Assembly (NCBI RefSeq): GCF_038449125.1
Contig: NZ_CP151800.1
Coordinates: 2,762,406 to 2,826,405 of the forward strand
Direction of reading: 5' to 3'
DNA: 64,000 bases
Origin: Kosakonia sp. BYX6
GTDB taxonomy: Bacteria > Pseudomonadota > Gammaproteobacteria > Enterobacterales > Enterobacteriaceae
How positions within the stretch are numbered: the stretch's first letter is position 1; each line of letters opens with the position of its first letter. This document shows positions 37,892-46,692 of the stretch, piece after piece. Under the pieces are notes generated by a model. That model made no database searches and was not told the origin of the DNA. It saw only the letters and a program-made list of their open reading frames with translations. The translations under genes were made by a program, and so were the position numbers.

Positions 37892-38732
37892 ATTCCAGAA
37901 TGTGGTAATCGCCACAATCGTCGGTTGGCTTGTGCTGTTTGTCTTTCTGCCCAACCTGATGATCATCGCCACCAGCTTTTTGACCCGCGACGACGCCAAT
38001 TTCGTCAAGCTGGTCTTCACGCTGGATAACTACGCGCGTCTGCTCGATCCGCTCTATTTCGACGTGCTGCTGCATTCGTTGAATATGGCCGTCATCGCGA
38101 CAATCGCCTGCCTGGTGCTCGGTTATCCGTTCGCCTGGTTTCTGGCGAAATTGCCGGCGAAAGTGCGCCCGCTGCTGCTGTTCTTGCTGATTGTCCCCTT
38201 CTGGACCAACTCGTTGATTCGCATTTACGGGCTGAAGATTTTCCTCAGCACCAAAGGCTATCTCAATGCGTTTTTGCTGTGGCTGGGGGTCATCGACACG
38301 CCAATTCGCATTATGTTTACGCCAAGCGCGGTGATCATCGGGCTGGTTTACATTCTGCTGCCGTTTATGGTGATGCCGCTCTACTCCAGCATCGAAAAGC
38401 TCGATAAACCGCTGTTGGAAGCGGCAAGAGATCTCGGCGCCAGTAAGCTGCAAACTTTTACACGCATTATTATTCCGCTGACCATGCCGGGGATTATTGC
38501 CGGTTGCCTGCTGGTGATGCTGCCGGCAATGGGGCTGTTTTATGTGTCAGATTTGATGGGCGGCGCGAAAAACTTGCTGATCGGTAACGTCATCAAAAGC
38601 CAGTTCCTGAATATTCGCGACTGGCCGTTTGGTTCCGCCACCAGCATTACTCTGACGATTGTGATGGGGCTGATGCTGCTGGTGTACTGGCGCGCCGCGC
38701 GTTTGCTGAATAAAAGGGTGGAACTGGAATGA
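37875..38732 (+). CDS. potB: Spermidine/putrescine ABC transporter permease PotB
   Basis: A 285-residue inner-membrane permease with about six helices. The EAA loop is [25 protein letters not shown], and [13 protein letters not shown] is characteristic. It pairs with PotC. ATG 37875 overlaps the potA end by 17 bp, so translation is likely coupled. Confidence 0.95.
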   Translation: MKSTSKFQNVVIATIVGWLVLFVFLPNLMIIATSFLTRDDANFVKLVFTLDNYARLLDPLYFDVLLHSLNMAVIATIACLVLGYPFAWFLAKLPAKVRPLLLFLLIVPFWTNSLIRIYGLKIFLSTKGYLNAFLLWLGVIDTPIRIMFTPSAVIIGLVYILLPFMVMPLYSSIEKLDKPLLEAARDLGASKLQTFTRIIIPLTMPGIIAGCLLVMLPAMGLFYVSDLMGGAKNLLIGNVIKSQFLNIRDWPFGSATSITLTIVMGLMLLVYWRAARLLNKRVELE

Positions 38733-39520
38733 TCGGTCGACTGCTTCGCGGCGGTTTTATGACCGCCATTTACGCCTATCTTTATATCCCGATCATTATC
38801 TTGATCGTGAATTCGTTTAACCGTTCGCGCTTCGGCATTAACTGGCAGGGCTTTTCCACTCAGTGGTACAGCTTGTTGATGAATAACGACAGCCTGTTGC
38901 AGGCCGCACAGCATTCATTAACCATGGCGGTGCTGTCGGCGACATTCGCCACGCTTATCGGTTCGCTGACCGCCGTGGCCCTTTATCGCTACCGTTTTCG
39001 CGGCAAACCGTTTGTCAGCGGCATGCTGTTTGTGGTGATGATGTCGCCGGATATCGTGATGGCGATTTCGCTGCTGGTGCTGTTTATGTTGCTTGGCGTG
39101 CAGCTTGGCTTCTGGTCGCTGCTGTTTTCCCATATCACCTTCTGTCTGCCGTTTGTGGTGGTCACCGTTTTCTCGCGGTTGAAAGGCTTTGATGTGCGGA
39201 TGCTGGAAGCAGCAAAAGATCTCGGCGCCAGCGAGATAACCATTCTGCGCAAAATCATTCTGCCGCTGGCGATGCCTGCGGTCGCGGCGGGCTGGTTACT
39301 CAGTTTTACCCTGTCGATGGATGACGTGGTGGTTTCCTCCTTCGTTACCGGGCCGGGGTATGAAATTCTGCCATTGAAGATCTATTCAATGGTGAAGGTC
39401 GGCGTATCACCCGAAGTGAATGCGCTCACCACCATTCTGTTGGTTCTGTCGCTGGTCCTGGTGATCGCCAGCCAGCTTATTGCTCGTGATAAAACAAAAA
39501 CTCAGGGGACGGATAGATGA
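38729..39520 (+). CDS. potC: Spermidine/putrescine ABC transporter permease PotC
   Basis: A 263-residue permease with about six helices, EAA loop EAAKDLGASEITILRKIILPLAMPA, and the typical NSFNRSRFGINWQGF after TM1. It overlaps potB and potD by 4 bp on each side. Confidence 0.95.
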   Translation: MIGRLLRGGFMTAIYAYLYIPIIILIVNSFNRSRFGINWQGFSTQWYSLLMNNDSLLQAAQHSLTMAVLSATFATLIGSLTAVALYRYRFRGKPFVSGMLFVVMMSPDIVMAISLLVLFMLLGVQLGFWSLLFSHITFCLPFVVVTVFSRLKGFDVRMLEAAKDLGASEITILRKIILPLAMPAVAAGWLLSFTLSMDDVVVSSFVTGPGYEILPLKIYSMVKVGVSPEVNALTTILLVLSLVLVIASQLIARDKTKTQGTDR

Positions 39521-40566
39521 AGAAAAACTGGTCACGCCACCTGCTCGCCGCCGGCGCGCTCGCCATCGGCATGAGCGCCGCGCACGCGGACGACAACAAA
39601 ACGCTCTATTTCTATAACTGGACCGAGTACGTGCCGCCAGGCCTGCTTGAGCAGTTCACCAAAGAGACGGGCATCAAGGTGATTTATTCCACTTACGAGT
39701 CGAATGAAACCATGTACGCCAAGCTCAAAACCTACAAAGAAGGCGCTTACGATCTGGTGGTGCCGTCGACCTACTTCGTCGACAAAATGCGCAAAGAAGG
39801 CATGATCCAGAAGATCGATAGAACGAAGCTGACCAACTTTCACAACCTCGATCCGCAGATGCTCAACAAGCCGTTTGACCCGAGTAATGATTACTCGATT
39901 CCCTACATCTGGGGCGCCACCGCCATTGGCGTGAACAGCGAAGCTATCGATCCGAAAACCGTGACCAGTTGGGCCGACCTGTGGAAACCGGAGTACAAAG
40001 GCAGCCTGCTGCTGACCGATGATGCGCGCGAAGTGTTCCAGATGGCGCTGCGTAAACTGGGCTACTCCGGCAACACGACCGACCCGAAAGAGATTGAAGC
40101 GGCATATAAAGAGCTGCAAAAACTGATGCCAAACGTCGCGGCGTTCAACTCCGATAACCCGGCGAACCCGTATATGGAAGGCGAAGTGAACCTGGGCATG
40201 GTGTGGAACGGTTCCGCGTTTGTCGCCCGCGAGGCGGGCACGCCGCTGGAGGTGGTGTGGCCAAAAGAAGGCGGCATTTTCTGGATGGACAGCCTGTCAA
40301 TTCCAGCGAACGCCAAAAACGTCGACGGCGCGCTGAAGCTGATTAACTTCCTGCTGCGCCCGGAAATCGCTAAACAAGTGGCGGAAACCATCGGTTACCC
40401 GACGCCGAACCTGGCCGCGCGTAAGCTGCTGAAACCGGAAATCGCCAACGACAAATCCCTTTACCCGGATGCTGAAACCATCAATCAAGGCGAGTGGCAA
40501 AATGACGTTGGCAGCGCCAGCGCCATTTACGAAGAGTATTACCAGAAGCTGAAAGCTGGTCGCTAA
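39517..40566 (+). CDS. potD: Spermidine/putrescine periplasmic binding protein PotD
   Basis: A 349-residue solute-binding protein with a signal peptide cleaved after about residue 24 (MSAAHA-DDNK). The mature part starts with TLYFYNWTEYVPPGLLEQFTKETGIKV. Ligand-site motifs include STYESNETMYAKLK, VPSTYFVDKM, and MVWNGSAFVA, with an aromatic box and acidic residues for polyamines. It delivers spermidine or putrescine to PotBC. It is the last gene of potABCD and is followed by a REP element. Confidence 0.96.
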   Translation: MKKNWSRHLLAAGALAIGMSAAHADDNKTLYFYNWTEYVPPGLLEQFTKETGIKVIYSTYESNETMYAKLKTYKEGAYDLVVPSTYFVDKMRKEGMIQKIDRTKLTNFHNLDPQMLNKPFDPSNDYSIPYIWGATAIGVNSEAIDPKTVTSWADLWKPEYKGSLLLTDDAREVFQMALRKLGYSGNTTDPKEIEAAYKELQKLMPNVAAFNSDNPANPYMEGEVNLGMVWNGSAFVAREAGTPLEVVWPKEGGIFWMDSLSIPANAKNVDGALKLINFLLRPEIAKQVAETIGYPTPNLAARKLLKPEIANDKSLYPDAETINQGEWQNDVGSASAIYEEYYQKLKAGR

Positions 40567-40604
40567 GTCCCTGCCCGGTCTTCCCTTCGTGGAGATCGAG
40601 ACAT

Positions 40605-40636
40605 TGCCGGATGGCGTTTGCGCTTATCCGGCCTAC
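40605..40636. repeat. REP element after potD
   Basis: TTGCCGGATGGCG and CGCTTATCCGGCCTAC form a REP palindrome. It overlaps the 3' end of the convergent histidine kinase gene by 4 bp and marks the left edge of the potD-cobB insertion. Confidence 0.85.
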
Positions 40637-41985
40637 TTAGTGAGCGTGAGCTGTAATCCTGGCTTGCGGTTTTCGACCGTCAGTGTCCAACCGTGGGCGA
40701 CGGCGATTTCCTGGCAGATCGCCAGCCCCAGCCCTGCGCCAATGTCCTGGCGGTGCGCGCCGCGCCAGAAGCGGGAGAAAAGCATTGGCAACTCGTCTTC
40801 CGCCACGCCAGGCCCAAAATCCCGCACCGTAATGCGCTCGGCAGTGATTTCGGTACGCACATCGGAATCCACCGGCGCATGCTGGATCGCGTTCTCCATC
40901 AGGTTCTTTAACAGCGTGAAAAGCGCCCCGCGATCCGCGAGCCAGAACGCGGGCCCATTCGGCACCCGCAGCGTCAAATTCACCTGTGCATCATCGGCGA
41001 TACGCTGTAAAAACTGCACGCAATCACGCGCGACCGCCACCGCATCGACGCGGGCAAAATGGTAGCTGAGCATCTCGCTGGCTTCGGCCAGCAGCAACAA
41101 CTGCTGCACCTGGCGCGCCAGATGTTCGACCTGCAACAACAGCGACGGGCGCACTTCGTTGTTGTCTTCCATCAACTCCACTTCCGCGCGGATCACCGTC
41201 AGCGGCGTTTTGAGTTCATGAGCCGCTTTAGCCAGGAAATCCTGCTGCGTCTGGTAACCTTTCTCCAGCCGCGCCAGCGCCTGGTTAAAACTGTCGATCA
41301 GCGGGAATATTTCGGTGGGCACGCCTTCGGTTTGCAACCGCGCATTCAGCGATCGAGGCGAGATAATTGCCGCTTCCGCAGACACTTTGCGTAACGGTCG
41401 TAGCGAGTAAGTCAGCGTGACCCACGCGCAGAAACCAAACACCACTAATAGCACCAGGCTAAATGACTCAATGCCATAGCGGATAAAGGGCAGCGCAAAC
41501 CCGCGATGCAGAAAATCGATAATGCGAAAACTGGCGGTCATCTGGATATACCAGGTTTTGCCATCGCGGTTGTAGGCTTTGGTCACGCCATCATAGGCAA
41601 TGCCGTTGACGGTAAAACCAAAGTCGCCGGTAAAAGGCGTGGTGATTTGCAACAGCGGCGGCCAGTGTTGCGCGCCGGGCGACATCAGCACCACCCGGCC
41701 ATTTTCATCCAGCACCCGGTAGGCGACATCGTTCGACAAACCGGTGTAAATCCACACCGGATATTTGTCGCCATGGCTGAAGCCGACCGGCTGACCATTG
41801 CGGTCAAATTGCAGCTCTCTGGCTAACGCACGCGTGTAGTCAGAGAGATCCATCCCCGGCAGGCGCTCTTTGACGATCAGGCTAAATGAGACCAGAAACG
41901 CGATGGTTAATAACACGCCAGCGATAAACGCCAACAGGATCTTCATTGCCAGACTATTCAGCCAGTTCGTCTTCACGGATGGCAT
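40633..41985 (-). CDS. Sensor histidine kinase (two-component system with the MipA-like gene)
   Basis: A 451-residue membrane kinase. TM1 is at about 15-38, a periplasmic sensor domain follows to about 165, and TM2 is at about 170-195. Then come a HAMP-like linker (LRPLRKVSAEAA), a DHp domain with H256 (KAAHELKTPLTVI) and a catalytic ATPase domain (LMENAIQHA, RDFGPGV, GAGLGLAICQEI). Periplasmic residues include VWIYTGLSNDVAYRVLDENGR, a PAS/Cache-like strand pattern. The signal is unknown. I start at ATG 41985, which has AGGGGG upstream but overlaps the regulator gene by 32 bp; ATG 41946 just after the regulator stop is the alternative. Confidence 0.87.
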   Translation of the reverse strand: MPSVKTNWLNSLAMKILLAFIAGVLLTIAFLVSFSLIVKERLPGMDLSDYTRALARELQFDRNGQPVGFSHGDKYPVWIYTGLSNDVAYRVLDENGRVVLMSPGAQHWPPLLQITTPFTGDFGFTVNGIAYDGVTKAYNRDGKTWYIQMTASFRIIDFLHRGFALPFIRYGIESFSLVLLVVFGFCAWVTLTYSLRPLRKVSAEAAIISPRSLNARLQTEGVPTEIFPLIDSFNQALARLEKGYQTQQDFLAKAAHELKTPLTVIRAEVELMEDNNEVRPSLLLQVEHLARQVQQLLLLAEASEMLSYHFARVDAVAVARDCVQFLQRIADDAQVNLTLRVPNGPAFWLADRGALFTLLKNLMENAIQHAPVDSDVRTEITAERITVRDFGPGVAEDELPMLFSRFWRGAHRQDIGAGLGLAICQEIAVAHGWTLTVENRKPGLQLTLTK

Positions 41986-42640
41986 AGCCCAGCCCCCTGA
42001 TATTAACAATCTGCATATGTGAACCGATGGTCGCCAGTTTGCGGCGCAGGCGATGCAACGCCACATCCAGCGCGTTCGGCGTCACCGCGTCGCTTAGCCC
42101 CCACCCGGCGGCTTCCATCTGGCTGCGGCGCACCACGTTGCCCTGTTTTTGCACCAGCGCCAGCATGATTTGCAGCTCCGCCGGCGCCAGCGCAATACTT
42201 TGCTGCCCGCAGTGCATCACCGAGGATTCCGGCGATAAAGTAAGATCGCCGCAGGCCGGTTGCAACGGCTGGCTGGCGGCGGGTCGGCGCAATAACGCGC
42301 GGGTGCGCGCGACCAGCTCCTCCATGGCAAACGGTTTAGCGAGATAATCATCCGCCCCCGCTTCCAGCCCTTGTACCCGATCGTGCAACGCATCGCGGGC
42401 GGTGAGGATCAGGCACGGAATGCCGATATCCGCCTGGCGCAGGCGCTGCAATAGCTGCAGGCCATCGCCGTCCGGCAAACCGCGATCCAGCACCATCCCC
42501 TGATATTCCACCTGGGCAATGGCCGACCAGGCGGCGCTACCGCGATCGACAATGTCCACCGCGATACCCGCGCCCATCAGCCCCTTGGCGATCAGCCACG
42601 CCAGGTGTTCGTGATCTTCAATTAACAGTATTCGGCTCAT
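41954..42640 (-). CDS. OmpR-family response regulator (two-component system)
   Basis: A 228-residue regulator. The receiver domain has E8-D9, phospho-acceptor D52 (MVLDRGLPDGDG) and the conserved Lys in DDYLAKPF. The C-terminal winged helix contains ALAPAELQIMLALVQKQGNVVRRSQ and ALDVALHRLRRKL. It resembles the QseB/TctD group. Its ATG overlaps the stop of the MipA/OmpV-family gene (TAATG), placing outer membrane protein, regulator and kinase in one operon. Confidence 0.9.
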   Translation of the reverse strand: MSRILLIEDHEHLAWLIAKGLMGAGIAVDIVDRGSAAWSAIAQVEYQGMVLDRGLPDGDGLQLLQRLRQADIGIPCLILTARDALHDRVQGLEAGADDYLAKPFAMEELVARTRALLRRPAASQPLQPACGDLTLSPESSVMHCGQQSIALAPAELQIMLALVQKQGNVVRRSQMEAAGWGLSDAVTPNALDVALHRLRRKLATIGSHMQIVNIRGLGYAIREDELAE

Positions 42641-43398
42641 TAGAAATGATATATGTAGCTCGCAAAGATGCGGTTTTCGTTTGTCCTGTCCACCAGCGGG
42701 CTGTCCTTAATTTCTGATCCCAGCAGCGTGACTTCAACATCCAGCGTCAACGCGTGATGTTGATTAAATCGATAAACGCTGTTCAAGCCAAATTCGGTGT
42801 TAACACTGGCGTCGCCCTGGTAAGCAGGCCGCCACGAGCGGGCTTCATCATCGCGCACGCCGTAGTAGTAATCCACATAATTACGGTTGTAGCGATTAGC
42901 GACAATGCGCGGTGTCAGCGTGACCTCGCCCCACTGCCAGCTTCTTTCTGCGCCGAGGCGAATACGCTGCCCGCTACTGTTGCCGGAGATATCGTGCGTC
43001 CAGTCGGTGAAAATATTGACCACCTCATTTTGCCACTCTATTTTCGCCCCGGCCCAGAACCCACCCTTACGTTTGTCCATGCCGTCAAAGATCCAGGAAT
43101 CATCCTCGTCATAGCCCGAGCCGTCGTAGTTGGCAATAAGACCGAAATTGAGCTGCTGAGTTTCACTCAGTTGCAGTTGCGGCAAGATGATCTCCGCCTG
43201 GGTGCCGGCAAAACGGAACCAGTCGTTTTTGAAATAGAGCAACGGCAGCGGGGTATATTTGCGATCGATATCGGTGTAGGGCTTTTGCGTGCTGGCAACC
43301 CCCACGCCTAATCCCCAGGCGGTGGCCTCTTCAGCTCCGGCGGCAAATGAAACAGACAACAGACTCGCGACAATAACGCGGCGTGGCACAGCGACCAT
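42640..43398 (-). CDS. MipA/OmpV-family outer membrane protein
   Basis: A 252-residue beta-barrel protein with a signal peptide of about 22 residues (VSFAAGAEE). It has alternating amphipathic strands and ends in a C-terminal aromatic, IFASYIYHF, the outer membrane insertion signal. Family features include GLGVGVASTQKPYTDIDRKYTPLPLLYFKNDWFRF. E. coli relatives are MipA and YiaT. It leads an operon with a two-component system, so the barrel is either a sensed target or an accessory of that system. AGGAG lies before ATG 43398. Confidence 0.88.
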   Translation of the reverse strand: MVAVPRRVIVASLLSVSFAAGAEEATAWGLGVGVASTQKPYTDIDRKYTPLPLLYFKNDWFRFAGTQAEIILPQLQLSETQQLNFGLIANYDGSGYDEDDSWIFDGMDKRKGGFWAGAKIEWQNEVVNIFTDWTHDISGNSSGQRIRLGAERSWQWGEVTLTPRIVANRYNRNYVDYYYGVRDDEARSWRPAYQGDASVNTEFGLNSVYRFNQHHALTLDVEVTLLGSEIKDSPLVDRTNENRIFASYIYHF

Positions 43399-43594
43399 GA
43401 TGACGCTCCTTTTTGCGATAAAGTCGCATTATCAGGATGGTTCGCTTACAGGGAACTTACTGGGCTTGCCGGATGACAGCTAAACCCGCGCCGGTTCGTC
43501 ATTTTTTTGTCATAACTGGCTCACCCTCTTGTCAGAACCTGCTCGCTACACTCACTCCCACATCGAAAGTAAAACCCTGTGAGGAGAAAAAAGC

Positions 43595-44359
43595 ATGAAC
43601 GTGAAAATCAAAGCGGTAATGAGTGTTGTCGTCGCAGCCCTGATGATGACCGGCGCCAGCTTCGCAGCGCAGGCTGCGCCGGTGAAAAATATCGTGCTGG
43701 TGCACGGTGCCTTTGTGGATGGCTCGGGGTGGAAACCGGTCTATGACATTCTTCATCGTGATGGCTACAAGGTCACGCTGGTTCAGGAACCATTAACGTC
43801 GTTTGCCGACGATGTCGCGGCCACTAAGCGGATTTTGGACCGCCAGGAGGGGCCGGTTATTTTGGTCGGCCACAGTTACGGCGGCGCGATCATTACGCAA
43901 GCCGGTAATGATCCGAAAGTGACTGGGCTGGTTTATATCGCCGCCCATGCGTTGGATGCTGGCGAAAACCGGGCAGAAGTCAGCAAAAAATACCCCAACA
44001 CTGCGCATCCTTTTATCAAAACATCGGATGGCTATGTCATGCTCGATCCACAGTATTTTCCGGGCGATTTTGCCGCTGACCTGAAACCTGATCTGGCTCA
44101 GTATCAGGCGCAGGCGCAAATCCCCACCTCGCCGACCTCGCTGGCTGCTGTTGTGACAGAGGCCGCATGGAGAACCAAACCGAGTTGGTATATGGTGGCC
44201 AAATCCGACAAAATTATTAATCCAGATCTGGAACGGATGTATGCCAAACGCGCCAAAAGTCACACGGTGGAAGTGGATGGCAGCCATTCTGTTTATCAAT
44301 CTCACCCCAGGGAAGTCGCCGCGCTGATCGAGCAAGCGGCCAACGGCACGCATCAATGA
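43595..44359 (+). CDS. Secreted alpha/beta hydrolase (EstC-like esterase)
   Basis: A 254-residue hydrolase with a signal peptide to about residue 27 (ASFAAQA-APVKN), so probably periplasmic. The oxyanion strand is NIVLVHGAFVDGSGW, the nucleophile elbow GHSYGG, and the catalytic His is in VDGSHSVYQSHP. It belongs to the plant methylesterase/EstC-like group of small ester hydrolases. The substrate is unknown. GAGGAG precedes the ATG. It lies 41 bp before a metal-type two-component system, possibly in the same operon. Confidence 0.87.
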   Translation: MNVKIKAVMSVVVAALMMTGASFAAQAAPVKNIVLVHGAFVDGSGWKPVYDILHRDGYKVTLVQEPLTSFADDVAATKRILDRQEGPVILVGHSYGGAIITQAGNDPKVTGLVYIAAHALDAGENRAEVSKKYPNTAHPFIKTSDGYVMLDPQYFPGDFAADLKPDLAQYQAQAQIPTSPTSLAAVVTEAAWRTKPSWYMVAKSDKIINPDLERMYAKRAKSHTVEVDGSHSVYQSHPREVAALIEQAANGTHQ

Positions 44360-44400
44360 GTGACCGCCGCTGCGCAGGGAAACACGTCCGGGAGCCATGA

Positions 44401-45075
44401 ATGAAAATATTGGTGATAGAAGACGAACCCAAAGCGCGTGAGTACATGCGCAGCGGATTAACCGAGTCCGGCTATGTGGTTGATGTCGCGGCAGACGGTC
44501 AGGAAGGGTTGTTTATGGCCAGGGAATATTATTACGACCTTATTCTGCTGGATGTAATGATGCCTCAGGTGAATGGCTGGGAGGTGATGGGGCAACTGGA
44601 TAAACAGCTCGACACGCCGGTGATTTTTCTCACCGCCAAAAGCACCGTAGAGGACAAAATCAAAGGGCTGGAGTTAGGCGCGGATGATTATCTGGTGAAA
44701 CCTTTCTCTTTTGCTGAACTGCTGGCGCGCATCCGCACCGCTTTGCGCCGTGGCGGGCTGGCAAAGCGGGAAGAACAACTGGAGGTCGGCGATCTGCGCA
44801 TGAATATCGCGACACGCCGGGTGGAACGCGCAGGCGTGCGGCTGGATCTGACCAACAAAGAATTCAATTTATTACAGCTGTTTATGCTCAACGCCGGCCA
44901 GGTGCTGACCCGCACCCTGATCGCCTCACGCGTTTGGGATATGAATTTTGACAGCGATACCAATGTGGTTGATGTGGCCGTTCGTCGCCTGAGGCAAAAA
45001 GTGGATGCGCCGTTTGCCTATCCGCTGATCCATACCGTGCACGGCGTGGGCTATTGCTGTGAGGAAAAGTCATGA
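44401..45075 (+). CDS. Heavy-metal-type response regulator (CusR/PcoR-like)
   Basis: A 224-residue OmpR-family regulator of the copper/silver group. It has phospho-acceptor D51 (LILLDVMMPQVNG), TAKSTVEDKIKGLELGADDYLVKPFSF, and a winged helix with LTNKEFNLLQLFMLNAGQVLTRTLIASRVWDMNFDS (abbreviated: L-T-N-K-E-F near the start, R-V-W-D-M at the end). It overlaps its kinase gene by 4 bp. No metal efflux gene is adjacent, so the metal assignment is by family resemblance only. Confidence 0.9.
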   Translation: MKILVIEDEPKAREYMRSGLTESGYVVDVAADGQEGLFMAREYYYDLILLDVMMPQVNGWEVMGQLDKQLDTPVIFLTAKSTVEDKIKGLELGADDYLVKPFSFAELLARIRTALRRGGLAKREEQLEVGDLRMNIATRRVERAGVRLDLTNKEFNLLQLFMLNAGQVLTRTLIASRVWDMNFDSDTNVVDVAVRRLRQKVDAPFAYPLIHTVHGVGYCCEEKS

Positions 45076-46457
45076 GAAATCTGGCCATCAGCACCCGGTT
45101 ATCGCTGATGATGGGCACAGCGGTGCTGATCGTGTTGATCGGCGTGGGTACAGCGCTCTATCGCTCTCTCTGTCAACAACTCAGCAATCGTGACGACATC
45201 GCGCTAATCAACCGTCTGGATCAAATCCGCACGCTGGTGCTTGACGAAGATGTCCAACAGATGCTCAGCAAAAAGCCCCACTTGTTTACCAATATGCTGG
45301 GCAATACCGAATCATTGCTGGTGCTGCGTTTTCCTGGCCAACCGCCGTTGATTGAAGTGAACTCCGCTAAGCGCCCATTGCCAGAAATTGTTCCGGTGGT
45401 CGCCAGCAAACCCCTCACCCCTGCGGATGTACATCATCAGCCCGCGCAAAATGGTGTGCCCTTTATCTCAGCGGCCACGTTGGCGATGACCGGCAACCCT
45501 CCGCGTGAACTCGAAATTATTACCGGCAGGCTGATGACTGAGCGGACGCAAATTCAGGAAAGCTACCTGCGCCAGATTGTGCTGGTCACGCTGTGCGCCG
45601 CGCTGGCGGTGATCGTACTGAGCGCATTGTTAGCCCGGCGCAGCCTGCGGCCTTTGCAGCGCCTGGCCAGAGAAGCGTCTGCCATCGACGTGCGCCATCT
45701 GGGACATCGCATCACATTGCACAGCACGCCTTATGAATTACAGCCACTGAGTGGCGCGTTTAACGAAATGCTGGACAGGCTGGAAAACAGCTTTCAGCAA
45801 CTGAGCCAGGTCAGCGCGGATATGGCCCACGATCTTCGCACACCGATCAGCAATCTGCTGGGGCAAACTGAGATCGCGCTGACGCAAAAACGGACTGAAC
45901 CCTATTACATCGCGCTGCTGGGTTCCAATTTTGAAGAGCTGGTGCGCCTGTCCACGATGATCGACAAAATGTTGTTCCTCGCCAGGGCAGAGAATGCCAG
46001 CCAGGCGATTAACAAAGTCCCGCTGGCGCTGGAACACGTTTTGGATCCGCTGGCTGACTATTTTGAAGGCCCGGCAGAAGAGCGGCACATCACGTTACGC
46101 TTTTCGGCCGCAGGAACAATCATGGCCGATGCCGACCTGCTGCAACGTGCCATCGCCAATCTGTTAGCTAACGCTATCCGCTACGCGGATAGCCACAGCG
46201 AAGTCCAAATTGATGCTCGCCACCAGCCCGATGGCGTACTGCTTACGGTGACGAATCTGGAAGATCCAATTCCCACAGAACAGCAAGAAAGATTGTTTGA
46301 CCGCTTCTGGCGTGCCGATAGCGCGCGCCACGCCTCGCAAAGCAGCAGCGGGCTGGGTCTTTCTATCGTTCGCAGTATTATGCAGCTCCACCAGGGACGC
46401 TGCGGCGTAAAATGCGAACAGCGCCAAACACGTTTCTGGCTGCTCTTTCCTCATTAG
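45072..46457 (+). CDS. Heavy-metal-type sensor histidine kinase (CusS-like)
   Basis: A 461-residue kinase. TM1 is at about 11-31, the periplasmic domain at about 35-165, and TM2 at about 170-190. A HAMP domain is followed by DHp with H253 (ADMAHDLRTPISNL), NLLANAIRYA and GLGLSIVRSIMQLH. The periplasmic part reads INRLDQIRTLVLDEDVQQML and lacks an obvious His/Met metal-binding cluster beyond two His in VHHQPAQNG. It works with the regulator just upstream. Confidence 0.9.
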   Translation: MRNLAISTRLSLMMGTAVLIVLIGVGTALYRSLCQQLSNRDDIALINRLDQIRTLVLDEDVQQMLSKKPHLFTNMLGNTESLLVLRFPGQPPLIEVNSAKRPLPEIVPVVASKPLTPADVHHQPAQNGVPFISAATLAMTGNPPRELEIITGRLMTERTQIQESYLRQIVLVTLCAALAVIVLSALLARRSLRPLQRLAREASAIDVRHLGHRITLHSTPYELQPLSGAFNEMLDRLENSFQQLSQVSADMAHDLRTPISNLLGQTEIALTQKRTEPYYIALLGSNFEELVRLSTMIDKMLFLARAENASQAINKVPLALEHVLDPLADYFEGPAEERHITLRFSAAGTIMADADLLQRAIANLLANAIRYADSHSEVQIDARHQPDGVLLTVTNLEDPIPTEQQERLFDRFWRADSARHASQSSSGLGLSIVRSIMQLHQGRCGVKCEQRQTRFWLLFPH

Positions 46458-46468
46458 CCCAACGTTTA

Positions 46469-46637
46469 TCACTCGCTTACCCAGAGGAAGGAAGACGCCA
46501 TTAGATAGTGGTATAAGTTCGCATATGACCTCCTGAAATGTACGTTTGAATCGTACATGACAGGCGTACAACTGAGAACCATGATGCCGGGTTCCACTTT
46601 CACTTCGAAGGGTTCGACAACAGAACTGACGCCTGGA
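46469..46637 (-). pseudogene. Possible SymE-like toxin remnant
   Basis: The reverse strand has an open frame ending at 46469 that contains VEPFEVKVEPGIMVLS. This aligns without gaps to the AbrB-like core of SymE-type toxins (V-x-V-K-V-x-x-G-x-I-V-L). There is no start codon or N-terminal half, so it would be a relic of a type I toxin gene. A strong AGGAGG and a seven-codon frame (MRTYTTI) lie inside it in another frame, and a REP element borders it. The assignment is tentative. Confidence 0.35.
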
Positions 46638-46651
46638 GAATGCGCAGTCCC

Positions 46652-46684
46652 GTAGGCCGGATAAGCGTTTAAGCGCCATCCGGC
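46652..46684. repeat. REP element between the sensor kinase gene and tktB
   Basis: GTAGGCCGGATAAGCG and CGCCATCCGGC form a REP palindrome located just after the tktB stop codon. Confidence 0.85.
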
Positions 46685-46692
46685 GATAAAGA

